Source of the DNA: Pseudomonas sp. HAR-UPW-AIA-41
Lineage (GTDB): Bacteria > Pseudomonadota > Gammaproteobacteria > Pseudomonadales > Pseudomonadaceae
NCBI RefSeq assembly: GCF_002304225.1
Contig: NZ_NSLB01000014.1
Coordinates: 1-43,928 of the forward strand
Direction of reading: 5' to 3'
DNA: 43,928 bases
In this document: piece by piece, positions 9,277 through 17,722 of the stretch
Position numbering within the stretch: the first letter of the stretch is position 1
Layout of the letters: the number at the start of each line of letters is the position of its first letter
Position numbers and translations under genes: made by a program
The notes under the pieces: model-generated
Told to the model about the DNA's origin: nothing
Seen by the model: the letters and a program-made list of their open reading frames with translations, nothing else
Databases searched by the model: none

Positions 9277-9441
9277 TCACAGCATGCTGTCGCTGATCAG
9301 CATGCCGTGAAGCACTTGGCAGGTCTTACGCCCGTGGCGCAATTGCAGGGGATGTCGACTGATGATCTGCCAGCCACTGGCCAGCAGTTGTTCGATGTGA
9401 GCCCGCATGGCGAGGTATTGCCGTTGTTCCTGGCTTTGCAT
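9277..9441 (-). CDS. Small hypothetical protein (54 residues)
   Basis: A 54-residue basic, hydrophilic protein beginning MQSQEQRQYLAMRAHIEQ. The ATG at 9441 is preferred over one at 9522 because AAAGGA stands 8 bases before it. The sequence has a helix (residues 3-22) and a GWQIISRHPLQLRHGRKTCQV segment. It resembles small conserved hypothetical proteins I recall from Pseudomonas, but I can name no function. It ends seven bases after the convergent LysR stop. Confidence 0.55.
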   Translation of the reverse strand: MQSQEQRQYLAMRAHIEQLLASGWQIISRHPLQLRHGRKTCQVLHGMLISDSML

Positions 9442-9630
9442 GGTCGAGTCCTTTCGTCGCAAACCGCGGCTTCCCTGCCCCAGCATCCTTTGGGGCAGGC
9501 CGATCATGATCAGACAATCCAATCGTGATCGACGCCATGCATCCTAGACGGGTTAATCCCTGCCAGAAATAGCCAAAGGCTTACAAAGACCGTCGTTTTG
9601 GCTGAGTCTGCAACCGAGGCAAGCAGGCTC

Positions 9631-11124
9631 TCAGGACGCCAATACCTCCGACGCGCTGACCTTGGCCCGCGCTGGCGCGCTGAACTGCAGGTAGTCATCC
9701 TCCAGCTTGCCGTAGCGCAGCAGAACCAGATCACGCAGGTAGTTCTGGTACAGCTTCCACGGTGCCCGGTCACCCTGTTTGGGCAGCATGGCCTCGGCGC
9801 GCTGGATATAGCCGGAAGCCAGATCGAGGAACGGCGCCGGTTTGACCTGATCCTGACTCGCCCGCGGGGTGCACTGACGCATGCCGGTCTGATCCATGTG
9901 CTGGATCAGGCGACAGAAGTACTCGCTGGAGAGATCGGCCTTGAGCGTCCAGCTGGCATTGGTGTAACCCAGAACCACGGCCAGATTGGGCAGATCGCGC
10001 AGCATGATGCCGCGGTAGCCCATGCTCTGCGAGGCATCGAAAGCCTGACCATCGACCTGCACCTGCATGCCGCCGAACAGCTGCAACTCCAGCCCAGTGG
10101 CAGTAATGATGATGTCCGCAGGCAGTTCCTGCCCGGACTTCAGGCGGATGCCGTCTGCGGTGAAGCAGTCGATATGCTCGGTAACCACCGTGGCCTTGCC
10201 GGCCTTGAGCACCTTGAACAGGTCACCATCCGGCACGGCGCAGACGCGCTGATCCCAGGGTTTGTAGCTGGGGCTGAAGTGGCGCATGTCGAAATCCGGC
10301 CCCAGGGTACGGCGAATCTGCCCGAGCAGGACCTTGCGGATGAAGTTGGGGAAACGCTTGGACAGGTTGTAGAAGAGCATCTGAATCGCCACGTTGCGCG
10401 TGCGCGCCAGGCGGTAAACCCAGCTGTCCGGCAGGAAGCGGCGGAGGAAATTGGAGATCACGTCCTGCTGCGGCAGGCTTGCCACGTAGGTTGGCGAACG
10501 CTGCAGCATGGTCACGTGCGCGGCCTGATCGGTCATCGCCGGCACCAGGGTCACGGCGGTGGCACCGCTGCCGATCACCACCACGCGCTTGCCCCGGTAG
10601 TCGAGGTCCTGCGGCCACAGCTGGGGATGGATGATCTGTCCGCGGAAGTCGTCACGCCCCTTGAACTCGGGGGTGTAGCCGGCTTCATAGCGGTAGTAGC
10701 CGGTGCACATCATCAGGTACTGGCAGGTCAGGGGCAGCGGCTCGGCCTGCTCGCCACGCTCGACCTGCAGGGTCCAGGTCGCCGTGGCCGAGTCCCAGCT
10801 GGCCTGACGCACACGATGCTGGTAGCGGATCTTCGCGGCAATGCCGTTTTCCTCGGCCGTCTCCTCGATATAGCGGCGGATCGACGGACCGTCGGCAATC
10901 GCCTGCGGGTCGGTCCACGGCTTGAAGTTGTAGCCGAGGGTGTACATGTCCGAATCGGAACGGATGCCCGGGTAGCGGAACAGGTCCCAGGTACCACCGA
11001 GGCTGGCGCGGCCCTCGAGGATGGCGTAACGCTTGTTCGGGCATTGCTGCATCAGGTGGTAGGCAGCGCCGATGCCGGACAGACCGGCACCGATGATCAG
11101 TACATCCAGATGTTCTACAGGCAT
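9631..11124 (-). CDS. Flavin-containing monooxygenase, Baeyer-Villiger type
   Basis: 497 residues. The N-terminal FAD-binding motif is GAGLSG (residues 12-17), followed by GGTWDLFRYPGIRSDSD, typical of flavin monooxygenases. The Baeyer-Villiger signature FxGxxxHxxxWP is present as FRGQIIHPQLWP (about residue 160). A second dinucleotide motif, GSGATA (185-190), binds NADPH. Such enzymes insert oxygen next to a ketone, giving an ester or lactone, or oxygenate soft heteroatoms. The start at 11124 is chosen over 11130 because GAGGA lies six bases upstream of the former but abuts the latter. It stands alone on the minus strand. Substrate unknown; a role with the nearby acyl-CoA cluster in ketone or terpenoid breakdown is only a possibility. 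Confidence 0.88.
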   Translation of the reverse strand: MPVEHLDVLIIGAGLSGIGAAYHLMQQCPNKRYAILEGRASLGGTWDLFRYPGIRSDSDMYTLGYNFKPWTDPQAIADGPSIRRYIEETAEENGIAAKIRYQHRVRQASWDSATATWTLQVERGEQAEPLPLTCQYLMMCTGYYRYEAGYTPEFKGRDDFRGQIIHPQLWPQDLDYRGKRVVVIGSGATAVTLVPAMTDQAAHVTMLQRSPTYVASLPQQDVISNFLRRFLPDSWVYRLARTRNVAIQMLFYNLSKRFPNFIRKVLLGQIRRTLGPDFDMRHFSPSYKPWDQRVCAVPDGDLFKVLKAGKATVVTEHIDCFTADGIRLKSGQELPADIIITATGLELQLFGGMQVQVDGQAFDASQSMGYRGIMLRDLPNLAVVLGYTNASWTLKADLSSEYFCRLIQHMDQTGMRQCTPRASQDQVKPAPFLDLASGYIQRAEAMLPKQGDRAPWKLYQNYLRDLVLLRYGKLEDDYLQFSAPARAKVSASEVLAS

Positions 11125-11331
11125 GGCCATTCCTCGTGCGCAACGCGCTTGTTGTTCTACCCGGCAGGGTGTCGACTGCCGCCGGCCGTGTCATCCGGCC
11201 TTTAGTCTTGCATCTAGGGCCTGCTAGAGCTAACCGCCACACGAACAGCAAAGCCAGTTAAGTCGCCATAGCCCTGCCGACAGCCCGGAAACCAGTTACC
11301 CTTGGCCATCCTAACTACACCGGACTACCCC

Positions 11332-11979
11332 ATGAGCGAGCCAGCTGCCAGCCATTTCGCCGAACAACCACTCACTCCCTGCGAGCTACGCCTGCTCGGC
11401 AGTCTGGTGGAGAAACAGGCGACCACACCGGAAACCTATCCGCTGACCCTCAATGCCCTGCAGCTGGCCTGCAACCAGAAGACCAGCCGCGAGCCGGTGA
11501 TGAATCTGGAACTGGGCGAGCTGGGCGCCGCCCTGCGCCAACTGGAAGGTCGTGGTCTGGTCCGACTGGTCATGGGCAGCCGCGCCGATCGCTGGGAGCA
11601 GCGCCTGGACAAGGCTCTGGAGCTGGTCCATCCGCAGGTGGTACTGCTAGCCCTGCTGATGCTGCGCGGCCCGCAAACCCTTGGTGAGCTGCTGACCCGC
11701 AGCAACCGACTGCATGACTTCGATGATCTGGCTGAAGTGCAGCATCAGCTGGAGCGTCTGGCCGCGCGCGGCCTGGCCTGTCAGCTGCCACGCCAGAGCG
11801 GGCAGCGCGAGGACCGCTACATGCACCTGCTCGGCGGCCCGATTGATCTGGCCAGTCTGGTGCAGAACGCACCGGCAGCGGCCGGTGGTGGCAATACACG
11901 TATCGACAGTCTGGAGGCGCGCATCGCCGAACTGGAGGAGCGCCTGGCCCGCCTGGAAGCCGCACTAGGCGGCGACTGA
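11332..11979 (+). CDS. DUF480 / YceH (UPF0502) family protein
   Basis: 215 residues, full length for the family. It opens with [31 protein letters not shown] and [10 protein letters not shown], the hallmark of the first of two winged-helix domains. The second covers about residues 95-165. The last 30 residues ([23 protein letters not shown]) form a leucine-zipper-like coiled coil, so it probably acts as a dimer. Such proteins look like DNA-binding factors, but their role is not settled. The ATG at 11332 matches the family start. Confidence 0.88.
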   Translation: MSEPAASHFAEQPLTPCELRLLGSLVEKQATTPETYPLTLNALQLACNQKTSREPVMNLELGELGAALRQLEGRGLVRLVMGSRADRWEQRLDKALELVHPQVVLLALLMLRGPQTLGELLTRSNRLHDFDDLAEVQHQLERLAARGLACQLPRQSGQREDRYMHLLGGPIDLASLVQNAPAAAGGGNTRIDSLEARIAELEERLARLEAALGGD

Positions 11980-12019
11980 GCGACCCTGGGAGCAGACCCT
12001 GCAGCAACTGCCGCTGTGA

Positions 12020-12181
12020 AATGAGTGTCTTAATTGCGCCCCCGGCAAGGTCGTGACCGATCAGGAGATGCCTTATGTCCACACAGTCCCGCTTGGCTCC
12101 CCCAGTTATTTCGATGGTATGGACTACGCCGCTCAGCACATGCACCTCAAGCTGATCGACGAAATCACCGCTGACGGCTGA
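12020..12181 (+). pseudogene. Possible remnant of an unidentified coding sequence
   Basis: After a stop at 12017 one frame stays open to TGA at 12179. It reads as good protein sequence (GKVVTDQEMPYVHTVPLG, then YFDGMDYAAQHMHLKLIDE) without a convincing start or ribosome site. A short product from ATG 12068 (37 residues) is possible. The palindromic terminator 10 bases beyond its stop would fit a true gene end. It looks like the C-terminal tail of a lost or truncated gene. I do not recognise the family. Confidence 0.35.
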
Positions 12182-12190
12182 CGGCATGGC

Positions 12191-12232
12191 GGACAGTAAA
12201 AAGGCGTGCCATGGCACGCCTTTTTACTGTCC
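12191..12232. terminator. Perfect 42-base palindrome, bidirectional terminator
   Basis: GGACAGTAAAAAGGCGTGCC-AT-GGCACGCC followed by TTTTTACTGTCC: each 21-base half is the exact reverse complement of the other, centred on CCATGG. The GC core flanked by A5 and T5 makes it an efficient terminator in both directions, ending the nitroreductase gene (minus) and whatever is read from the left. Confidence 0.88.
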
Positions 12233-12246
12233 TGAGCAGCAGACAA

Positions 12247-12849
12247 TCAGAACGTATTGCGCAGTATGGTCTCGGCAAACGGCAGCTTGCCGACACGCGG
12301 TTTGTGCTCGACGTTGCGCTTACCCACCGCGACCATCAAGCCGATCACGTGGTTGGCCGGCAGCTTGATCAGTTCGCCAACGGCGGCAAAGTCGAAGCCA
12401 TCCATCGGCACGCTGTCCAGGCCCTTGGCGCGGGCTGCCAGCATCAGGGTCTGGGCCACCAGACCACAGCTGCGCATCACCTCGTCACGCTGAACCTGCG
12501 GCTTGTCGCGGTAGTAACCATCGATGGCCCCGACCATGAATGCCTTGACCTCCTCCGGCGCGCCTTCCCATACACGCTCGGCGTTCTGCTCCCAGCTGTC
12601 GAGCTGAGCGCAGACCACCACCAGCATGGAGGCCTCGGTGATCTGTGCCTGATCCCAGCCAACCGCGCGGATCTGTGCGCGCAAGGCCGGATCACTCACC
12701 TCCACCAGGCGAACATGCTGCAGGTTGAACGCGGTCGGCGCGAGCAGCGCCAGTTCCAGCAGCTCATCCTTCTCGGCCTGGCTCAGAATGAACTCGGGAT
12801 CATAGCCACGGGTGGAGCGGCGGGTCTGAATAGCTTCCAGGGTATGCAT
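12247..12849 (-). CDS. Nitroreductase-family oxidoreductase
   Basis: 200 residues, normal for FMN-dependent nitroreductase-fold enzymes. The FMN phosphate-binding start is TRRSTRGYDPE (about residues 9-19), followed by LALLAPTAFNLQHVRLVEV and a C-terminal GLMVAVGKRN segment. Such enzymes reduce quinones, nitroaromatics or other electrophiles with NAD(P)H. It is divergent from an HxlR-type regulator, a common pairing in which the regulator senses electrophiles through cysteine and derepresses the reductase. Physiological substrate unknown. Confidence 0.88.
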   Translation of the reverse strand: MHTLEAIQTRRSTRGYDPEFILSQAEKDELLELALLAPTAFNLQHVRLVEVSDPALRAQIRAVGWDQAQITEASMLVVVCAQLDSWEQNAERVWEGAPEEVKAFMVGAIDGYYRDKPQVQRDEVMRSCGLVAQTLMLAARAKGLDSVPMDGFDFAAVGELIKLPANHVIGLMVAVGKRNVEHKPRVGKLPFAETILRNTF

Positions 12850-12910
12850 CGGTAAGTGCCTCTGGTCGTTTTAGGTGCCGCCATCCTAGCTATTGCCAGC
12901 CAAAAGCGTA

Positions 12911-12945
12911 AGTATGTACATTTATGGCCGATACCTACATAAAGG
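12911..12945. promoter_or_regulatory. Putative HxlR operator: tandem direct repeats
   Basis: In the 103-base divergent region, AGTATGTACATTTATGG (12911-12927) is followed by GATACCTACATAAAGG (12930-12945). They share TAnnTACATnnA and are spaced about 19 bases. The second copy runs into the ribosome site of the regulator gene. This is a plausible autoregulatory operator; it is inference. Confidence 0.4.
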
Positions 12946-12952
12946 TAACCGT

Positions 12953-13339
12953 ATGAATGCTCCCGCCATCACCACACCTGCCGGCTGTCCGGCTGAAGCC
13001 GCACTCGACGTCATTGCCGGCAAATGGAAGGGCATGCTGATCTTTCACCTGCTCGGCGGCACCCGCCGCTTCAACCAGCTGCAGCGCATGTGCCCGGGCA
13101 TCAACCAGCGCATGCTGACCAAGCAACTGCGCGAACTGGAAGAAGCTGGTCTGGTGCTGCGTACCGTCCATCCTGTAGTGCCGCCACATGTCGACTACCA
13201 GCTGAGCGAACTGGGCCTGGCCTTGCAGCCGGTGATGAGCAGCCTGCAGCAGTGGGGTAACCTCTACCTGAGTCGCGGCGGCAGACATGGCCGCTGCAGC
13301 GACCAATTGCACGGCTTGGACGAAGCAGAGCGGCTCTAA
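12953..13339 (+). CDS. HxlR-family transcriptional regulator
   Basis: 128 residues with the HxlR winged-helix signature: CPAEAALDVIAGKWKGMLIFHLLGG at 12-36, FNQLQRMCPGINQRMLTKQLRELEEAGLV, then HVDYQLSELGLAL. Cysteines 12 and 47 are both in positions where family members carry redox- or electrophile-sensing residues. AAAGG lies about 8 bases before the ATG, and an upstream in-frame extension to 12893 has no such site. It is divergent from the nitroreductase, its likely target, with candidate operator repeats between them. Confidence 0.9.
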   Translation: MNAPAITTPAGCPAEAALDVIAGKWKGMLIFHLLGGTRRFNQLQRMCPGINQRMLTKQLRELEEAGLVLRTVHPVVPPHVDYQLSELGLALQPVMSSLQQWGNLYLSRGGRHGRCSDQLHGLDEAERL

Positions 13340-13424
13340 AAGGCTTGCAGGTATTGCCAAGCGGTATAAACCAGGCGCCTCAGAAGGATTAATCTGACAA
13401 CAGATCCCGCAGGGAGGTATCCCC

Positions 13425-13856
13425 ATGCAAGTCTCCGCCGCCAGCAGCAACCTGCCGCTCAGCACTCAGGTGATCAAACGCGCCGGCGAATCCGCACAGG
13501 CACCCGGCTCGCCCGTTACCCCGGAGCAGGTCAACAAGGCCGTCGACACCGCCAGCGACCGCGCCCAGCAGGCACAGGACAACCGTGCCGCCGAACAGAC
13601 CAACCGCCGCAGTGCGGCTGCCCAGCTGTATAGCGCCAACAGCCAGAAGAATCAGATCGACACCTACTTGGCTGTCGCCAGCGAGGGAGAGGTTGAGTCC
13701 AGCGAAGGTAATCTGGAAGCCGCCCGGGAGCTCAGCCAGGACGTCCAGCGCTACCGTGTGGCCGAGGCCGCCGACAGCCGCCCCGAGCAGGCCGAACGCC
13801 CGGAAAAACCCAGCCGGCCTGCCGAGCCAACACCCTACATCGATGTTCAGGCCTGA
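13425..13856 (+). CDS. Hypothetical hydrophilic protein (143 residues)
   Basis: 143 residues, rich in Ala, Gln, Glu and Ser, with no membrane segment or signal peptide. A strong GGGAGG ribosome site stands about 8 bases before the ATG. Residues about 34-75 (TPEQVNKAVDTASDRAQQAQ and onward) and 85-115 look helical. The C-terminus is a low-complexity proline- and glutamate-rich tail. It sits convergent to pckA and shares a terminator with it. I recall a similar small protein next to pckA in P. aeruginosa but know no function. Confidence 0.7.
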   Translation: MQVSAASSNLPLSTQVIKRAGESAQAPGSPVTPEQVNKAVDTASDRAQQAQDNRAAEQTNRRSAAAQLYSANSQKNQIDTYLAVASEGEVESSEGNLEAARELSQDVQRYRVAEAADSRPEQAERPEKPSRPAEPTPYIDVQA

Positions 13857-13869
13857 CCGATTGCAGGCA

Positions 13870-13897
13870 CAAAAAAGCCGCCCGAGGCGCTTTTTTG
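13870..13897. terminator. Bidirectional terminator between the 143-residue protein gene and pckA
   Basis: AAAAAAGCcGCC (13871-13882) pairs with GGCGCTTTTTT (13886-13896) with one bulged C. The A-run and T-run on the two sides allow termination on both strands. Confidence 0.8.
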
Positions 13898-13913
13898 CGT
13901 CACGACAGTCCGC

Positions 13914-15452
13914 TTACAGCTGCGGACCGGCGTTACGGATGGCGTCCGACACGCTGAACTTCTTGAAGTTCTCGATGAACTGAGCGGCCAGAGCCTTGGC
14001 AGCTTCATCGTAGGCGTTCTTGTCAGCCCAGGTGTTGCGCGGATTGAGCAGCTCGGTCTCAACGCCCGGCACGGCCTTCGGCACGTCCAGGTTGATGATC
14101 GGCAGGTGCTCGGTCTCGGCACCGATCAGCGCGCCGCTCTGGATGGCCGCGATCACGCCACGGGTGGTCGGGATGTTGAAGCGTTTGCCCACACCATAGC
14201 CACCGCCGGTCCAGCCGGTGTTGACCAGGTACACCTTGGAGCCGAAGCCCTGGATGCGCTTGATCAGCAGCTCGGCGTACTCGCCAGCCGGACGCGGGAA
14301 GAACGGCGCGCCGAAGCAGGTGGAGAAGGTCGACTTGATGCCGCCGCCGCTGCCCATCTCGGTGGAACCGACCAGTGCGGTGTAACCGGACAGGAAGTGG
14401 TAGGCCGCCTGCTCGTTGTTGAGGATCGACACGGGCGGCAGAACGCCGGTCAGGTCGCAGGTCAGGAAGATCACTGCGTTCGGCTCGCCGGCACGGTTGG
14501 CCTCGACGCGCTTCTCGATCAGCTGCAGCGGGTAAGCGGCACGGCTGTTCTGGGTCAGGCTGGAGTCGGCGTAGTCCGGCAGGCGGGTACGCGGGTCGAG
14601 CACGACGTTCTCCAGTACGGCGCCGAACTGGATGGCTTTCCAGATCACCGGCTCGTTCTTCTCGGACAGGTCGATGCACTTGGCATAGCAACCGCCTTCG
14701 ATGTTGAACACGGTGCCCACGCCCCAGCCGTGCTCGTCGTCACCGATTAGGTAACGCGACGGATCGGCGGACAGGGTGGTCTTACCGGTACCGGACAGAC
14801 CGAAGAACAGGGTGGTGTCGCCGTCTTCGCCCACGTTGGCGGCACAGTGCATCGGCAGCACGTCCACTTCCGGCAGCAGGAAGTTCTGCACCGAGAACAT
14901 TGCCTTCTTCATCTCGCCGGCGTACTGCATGCCAGCCAGCAGAACCTTCTTGGAGGCGAAGTTGATGATCACGCAACCATCGGAGTTGGTGCCGTCACGC
15001 TCCGGTACGCACTCGAAGAACGGCGCATTGAGGATCTGCCACTCGCTCTTGGCGGACGGGTTGAACTGCTCCGGGTTGATGAACAGGCAACGGCCGAACA
15101 GGTTGTGCCAGGCAGTCTCGGTGGTCATCTTGATGGCCAGGTACTGCTCCGGATCGGCGCCCACATGCACGTGGGAAACAAAGCGGTCGCGCTCGCCGAT
15201 GTAGGCTTCAACGCGAGCCCACAGGGCATCGAACTTGTCTTCCGGGAACGGGCGGTTGATGTTGCCCCAGGCGATCTTGGCCTCGGTGCCCTGCTCCTTG
15301 ACGATGAAACGGTCTGCCGGAGAACGACCGGTACGGTGACCGGTCTTGACGACCAGCGAACCGTTGGCGGCCAGCTCGCCCTCACCGCGGCGAAGGGCTT
15401 CTTCAACCAGCTGAGCGGCACTGATATCGATGTACTGAGTGGCTTGCGTCAT
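13914..15452 (-). CDS. pckA: Phosphoenolpyruvate carboxykinase (ATP)
   Basis: 512 residues. It converts oxaloacetate and ATP to PEP and CO2, the entry step of gluconeogenesis, needed for growth on organic and fatty acids. The P-loop [11 protein letters not shown] (about 218-228) and the second kinase motif [10 protein letters not shown] follow a typical N-terminal domain with [13 protein letters not shown]. The ATG at 15452 has GGGGAC upstream; an ATG 19 codons further out gives an unrelated leader. Length and motifs are complete. Confidence 0.97.
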   Translation of the reverse strand: MTQATQYIDISAAQLVEEALRRGEGELAANGSLVVKTGHRTGRSPADRFIVKEQGTEAKIAWGNINRPFPEDKFDALWARVEAYIGERDRFVSHVHVGADPEQYLAIKMTTETAWHNLFGRCLFINPEQFNPSAKSEWQILNAPFFECVPERDGTNSDGCVIINFASKKVLLAGMQYAGEMKKAMFSVQNFLLPEVDVLPMHCAANVGEDGDTTLFFGLSGTGKTTLSADPSRYLIGDDEHGWGVGTVFNIEGGCYAKCIDLSEKNEPVIWKAIQFGAVLENVVLDPRTRLPDYADSSLTQNSRAAYPLQLIEKRVEANRAGEPNAVIFLTCDLTGVLPPVSILNNEQAAYHFLSGYTALVGSTEMGSGGGIKSTFSTCFGAPFFPRPAGEYAELLIKRIQGFGSKVYLVNTGWTGGGYGVGKRFNIPTTRGVIAAIQSGALIGAETEHLPIINLDVPKAVPGVETELLNPRNTWADKNAYDEAAKALAAQFIENFKKFSVSDAIRNAGPQL

Positions 15453-15836
15453 GTAGTCCCCGTCGGCTCGAGGCCGAGTCCTCCAAACGTATGTAGTGCC
15501 CTTCAACAAACACTACAGGGAAAAAAGTGCGCCGGATTATGCCAGAAATGCCTCTCACTTGGCGAGTCGGCTGATCGGCTAGCTGACAGACAGCGCGCAG
15601 TGGCGCCTCTCAGATCCCCACTCACTGGCCTGGGTCACACCGGAGCAGAAGCTTTGCCCAAGAACCCTGCACAGGTCACGTGATAAATACCGATGGCATC
15701 GATAGAAAGCCTGCATCAGGGATAAGGCGCAGGGTTTCGCCATGGAGGGTAAATTGCTCCCTGCGCCAGAGCGTGAAAAACAAGGCAGGATCTGCCGCCA
15801 CTGACAAACAAACTCAACTGACGAAAAGGAAATGCA
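15453..15836. other. Intergenic region between divergent pckA and the BPL_N gene
   Basis: 384 bases with no convincing gene. It must hold the pckA promoter (minus) and that of the exported BPL_N protein (plus). An open frame from 15680 overlaps the BPL_N start and lacks coding character. No clear promoter elements or RNA structure identified. Confidence 0.4.
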
Positions 15837-16592
15837 ATGACCAGGATGGCAGCACGTCTGGGCTCATTACTTTTAGGCCTGCTGATAAGCGGATTCCTGA
15901 CGGCCTCTCCCGCTCCGGCGAGAGAGCCCTATGCGCTGATCTACAACGGCCCGACGGCTGATCAGGCCAGCACCGAGGCGATCAGCAGCGTCGTGCAGCA
16001 GTTGGGCCTGACGGTTCGATACATCGCCAATCTGGATGACCTCCCGACCCAGCTGGGTGATGCCAGGGTGTTCATTATTGGCGGCACCGATGATGACGTA
16101 GAGCCGCTCCTGCAACGCTTCACGCCGGCGCTGCGCACCACGCTGAAAACCTATCTGAGTCAGGGCGGGCGATACCTGGGAATCTGCGGCGGCGCCTACC
16201 TCGCCTCCCTTGGCTGGCCGGAAGAGGATCGTTTTGTCGAAGGCCTGGCGCTTGTCCCCGCGCAATCGGACGGTTACGACCAAGACTTCGAAGCGAAGAT
16301 CTATCCGGTCACCTGGCTCGGCGAGACCCGCCAGATGTACTACCAGGCCGGACCGAGCTTCGCCCTGGCCGAGAGCCCGGAGAGCGTGACCAGGCTGGCC
16401 TACTTTGAAGATCGCCAACTGGCCGCACTGATGAGCACTTTCGGCGCGGGCAAGGTGGCCGTTTCCGGCCCCCACCCCGAAGCTCCCGACTCCTGGCGCG
16501 CAGAGGCGTTGAAGGGCGACCAGATGGACCGGAATATCGACCTGGCATTACAGCTATTGCGGGAACTGTTGTCGGATCGCCCGGTGAAATAG
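15837..16592 (+). CDS. Exported BPL_N-domain protein (class I glutamine-amidotransferase-like fold)
   Basis: 251 residues. AAAAGGA stands about 7 bases before the ATG. A signal peptide (positive TRMAAR, hydrophobic 9-24, then ASPAPA) would be cut near residue 28, so the protein acts in the periplasm. The rest resembles the N-terminal domain associated with eukaryotic biotin-protein ligase (BPL_N), a DJ-1/PfpI-like fold: IYNGPTADQASTEA, FIIGGTDDDVEPL, and the nucleophile elbow GRYLGICGGAYLAS with Cys117. A His partner may lie in VSGPHPEAPDSW. Function is unknown; a hydrolase or amidase is possible. It begins the accessory stretch between pckA and hslO. Confidence 0.75.
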   Translation: MTRMAARLGSLLLGLLISGFLTASPAPAREPYALIYNGPTADQASTEAISSVVQQLGLTVRYIANLDDLPTQLGDARVFIIGGTDDDVEPLLQRFTPALRTTLKTYLSQGGRYLGICGGAYLASLGWPEEDRFVEGLALVPAQSDGYDQDFEAKIYPVTWLGETRQMYYQAGPSFALAESPESVTRLAYFEDRQLAALMSTFGAGKVAVSGPHPEAPDSWRAEALKGDQMDRNIDLALQLLRELLSDRPVK

Positions 16593-16651
16593 GCCATCAA
16601 GGCAAGGTAGGGAAACACCCCCGTTGCACTGTTGCCAACAGTTCCAGGCCA

Positions 16652-17452
16652 CTAGCGCTTGCTGACGCACTGATGCAGCCTGGCGCGCGCGGCCAGGCCA
16701 TCGGTCCAGTCGATATCTGCAACAGCGCGGCCGTCCATCTCAACGATGAAATGCTCAACATCCAGCATGGTGTTCAGCGCCGCGTCGATGTTCGGCACAG
16801 TCAGGCCGATCGCTCCCGCCGGAATATTCGGTACCGAAAAGTTCAACGCATTCACCGACTGCGGCTGATACTTGGACTGCTTCAGTGTCACCGCCACAGT
16901 CTGCGTGCTCGATGGCGTGGGAATATCCGCACTCCAGAAGATCAGCATCCCGCCCTGATAGACTTTTCCGGGGCCGACAATACTGACCGCGCCACCCTCT
17001 TTGCTCCACATCGCAACGCAATTGTCCCCGGGAGCCGAATCTTTCTTGGCCTGGAAAAATCTCCACTCACCCCGCTTGTACCGCTGGTAATCGGGATCCG
17101 CTTCCAGCTTTTGCAGTTTGGCTTCGGCTTCGAGCATCTGCTTCTGGGCTTCTGCGTTTCTGCTCGCCTGCTCATTGATGGCGCTGTTCATGGCGTCGTA
17201 ACTGGGCGGGGCGGGGTCGGCAAAAATATTGCAGCCGTAACAGCTATAGCCGGCATACCCACCGCCGCCACCGCTATCAGCCCCGCCACCTGTAGCCACG
17301 CACAAAGGAACAGCGGCAATTCCATGGGAGCCACCGCCAACACCGATCTGCTGCTCCCCAGGCCCGGGGCCACCCGGGCAGGGATAATTAGCCAATGCTG
17401 GTTGGGCGATAAAACCAAGCGCGGCAAACACAAAAAAGCCAAAATATTTCAT
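16652..17452 (-). CDS. Exported glycine-rich protein of unknown function
   Basis: 266 residues with a clear signal peptide (MKYFGFFVFAALGFIAQPALA, cut before NYP). The mature start NYPCPGGPGPGEQQIGVGGG followed by GIAAVPLC resembles the leader of secreted proteins I recall from xanthomonads and pseudomonads (some carrying DUF4189). A Gly/Cys-rich stretch (about 50-80) is followed by a charged helical stretch (about 85-130, likely coiled coil). The C-terminal half has GDNCVAMWSKEGGAVSIVGPG and no recognised catalytic motif. The ribosome site is weak and distant (GGGAAG about 14 bases upstream). It could be an envelope or secreted effector-like protein; this is not established. Confidence 0.6.
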   Translation of the reverse strand: MKYFGFFVFAALGFIAQPALANYPCPGGPGPGEQQIGVGGGSHGIAAVPLCVATGGGADSGGGGGYAGYSCYGCNIFADPAPPSYDAMNSAINEQASRNAEAQKQMLEAEAKLQKLEADPDYQRYKRGEWRFFQAKKDSAPGDNCVAMWSKEGGAVSIVGPGKVYQGGMLIFWSADIPTPSSTQTVAVTLKQSKYQPQSVNALNFSVPNIPAGAIGLTVPNIDAALNTMLDVEHFIVEMDGRAVADIDWTDGLAARARLHQCVSKR

Positions 17453-17692
17453 CGTGTATTTAAGCTTCCCGTCACGTTGAAGGGCGATTCAGCTTGATCA
17501 GCGGGCTCAGGCGAATACTTCATTGGGCCATCCAGAAAAGAGAGGACGCCCCAACGACAGACACCACCTGCCGCTTGTGCGCACGCCAGGCCAGAGAGTG
17601 CGGCCAATACAGCCACAACACGCCGACCCGTGGCATACCCCTGCCATCACTTCGCAGAAGCTCTCAGCCTAGCCAAGCAACGGCGTGCAAAA

Positions 17693-17708
17693 AAATAAAT
17701 CTGCCCCC
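17693..17708 (+). repeat. Left copy of the AAATAAATCTGtCCCC motif
   Basis: AAATAAATCTGCCCCC, differing at one position from 19088-19103 and in the same orientation. It lies 15 bases beyond the stop of the immunity gene, so the toxin/immunity cassette sits between two copies. Confidence 0.7.
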
Positions 17709-17722
17709 CTTTTTTGACTTGC

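Noticed and set aside
15680..15961. Open frame before the BPL_N gene
   Set aside because: It overlaps the better-supported exported protein, which has a ribosome site and a signal peptide.
16636..16650. Short palindrome ACTGTTGCCAACAGT between the two exported-protein genes
   Set aside because: The perfect part leaves no usable loop and there is no T-run; too weak to call a terminator or operator.
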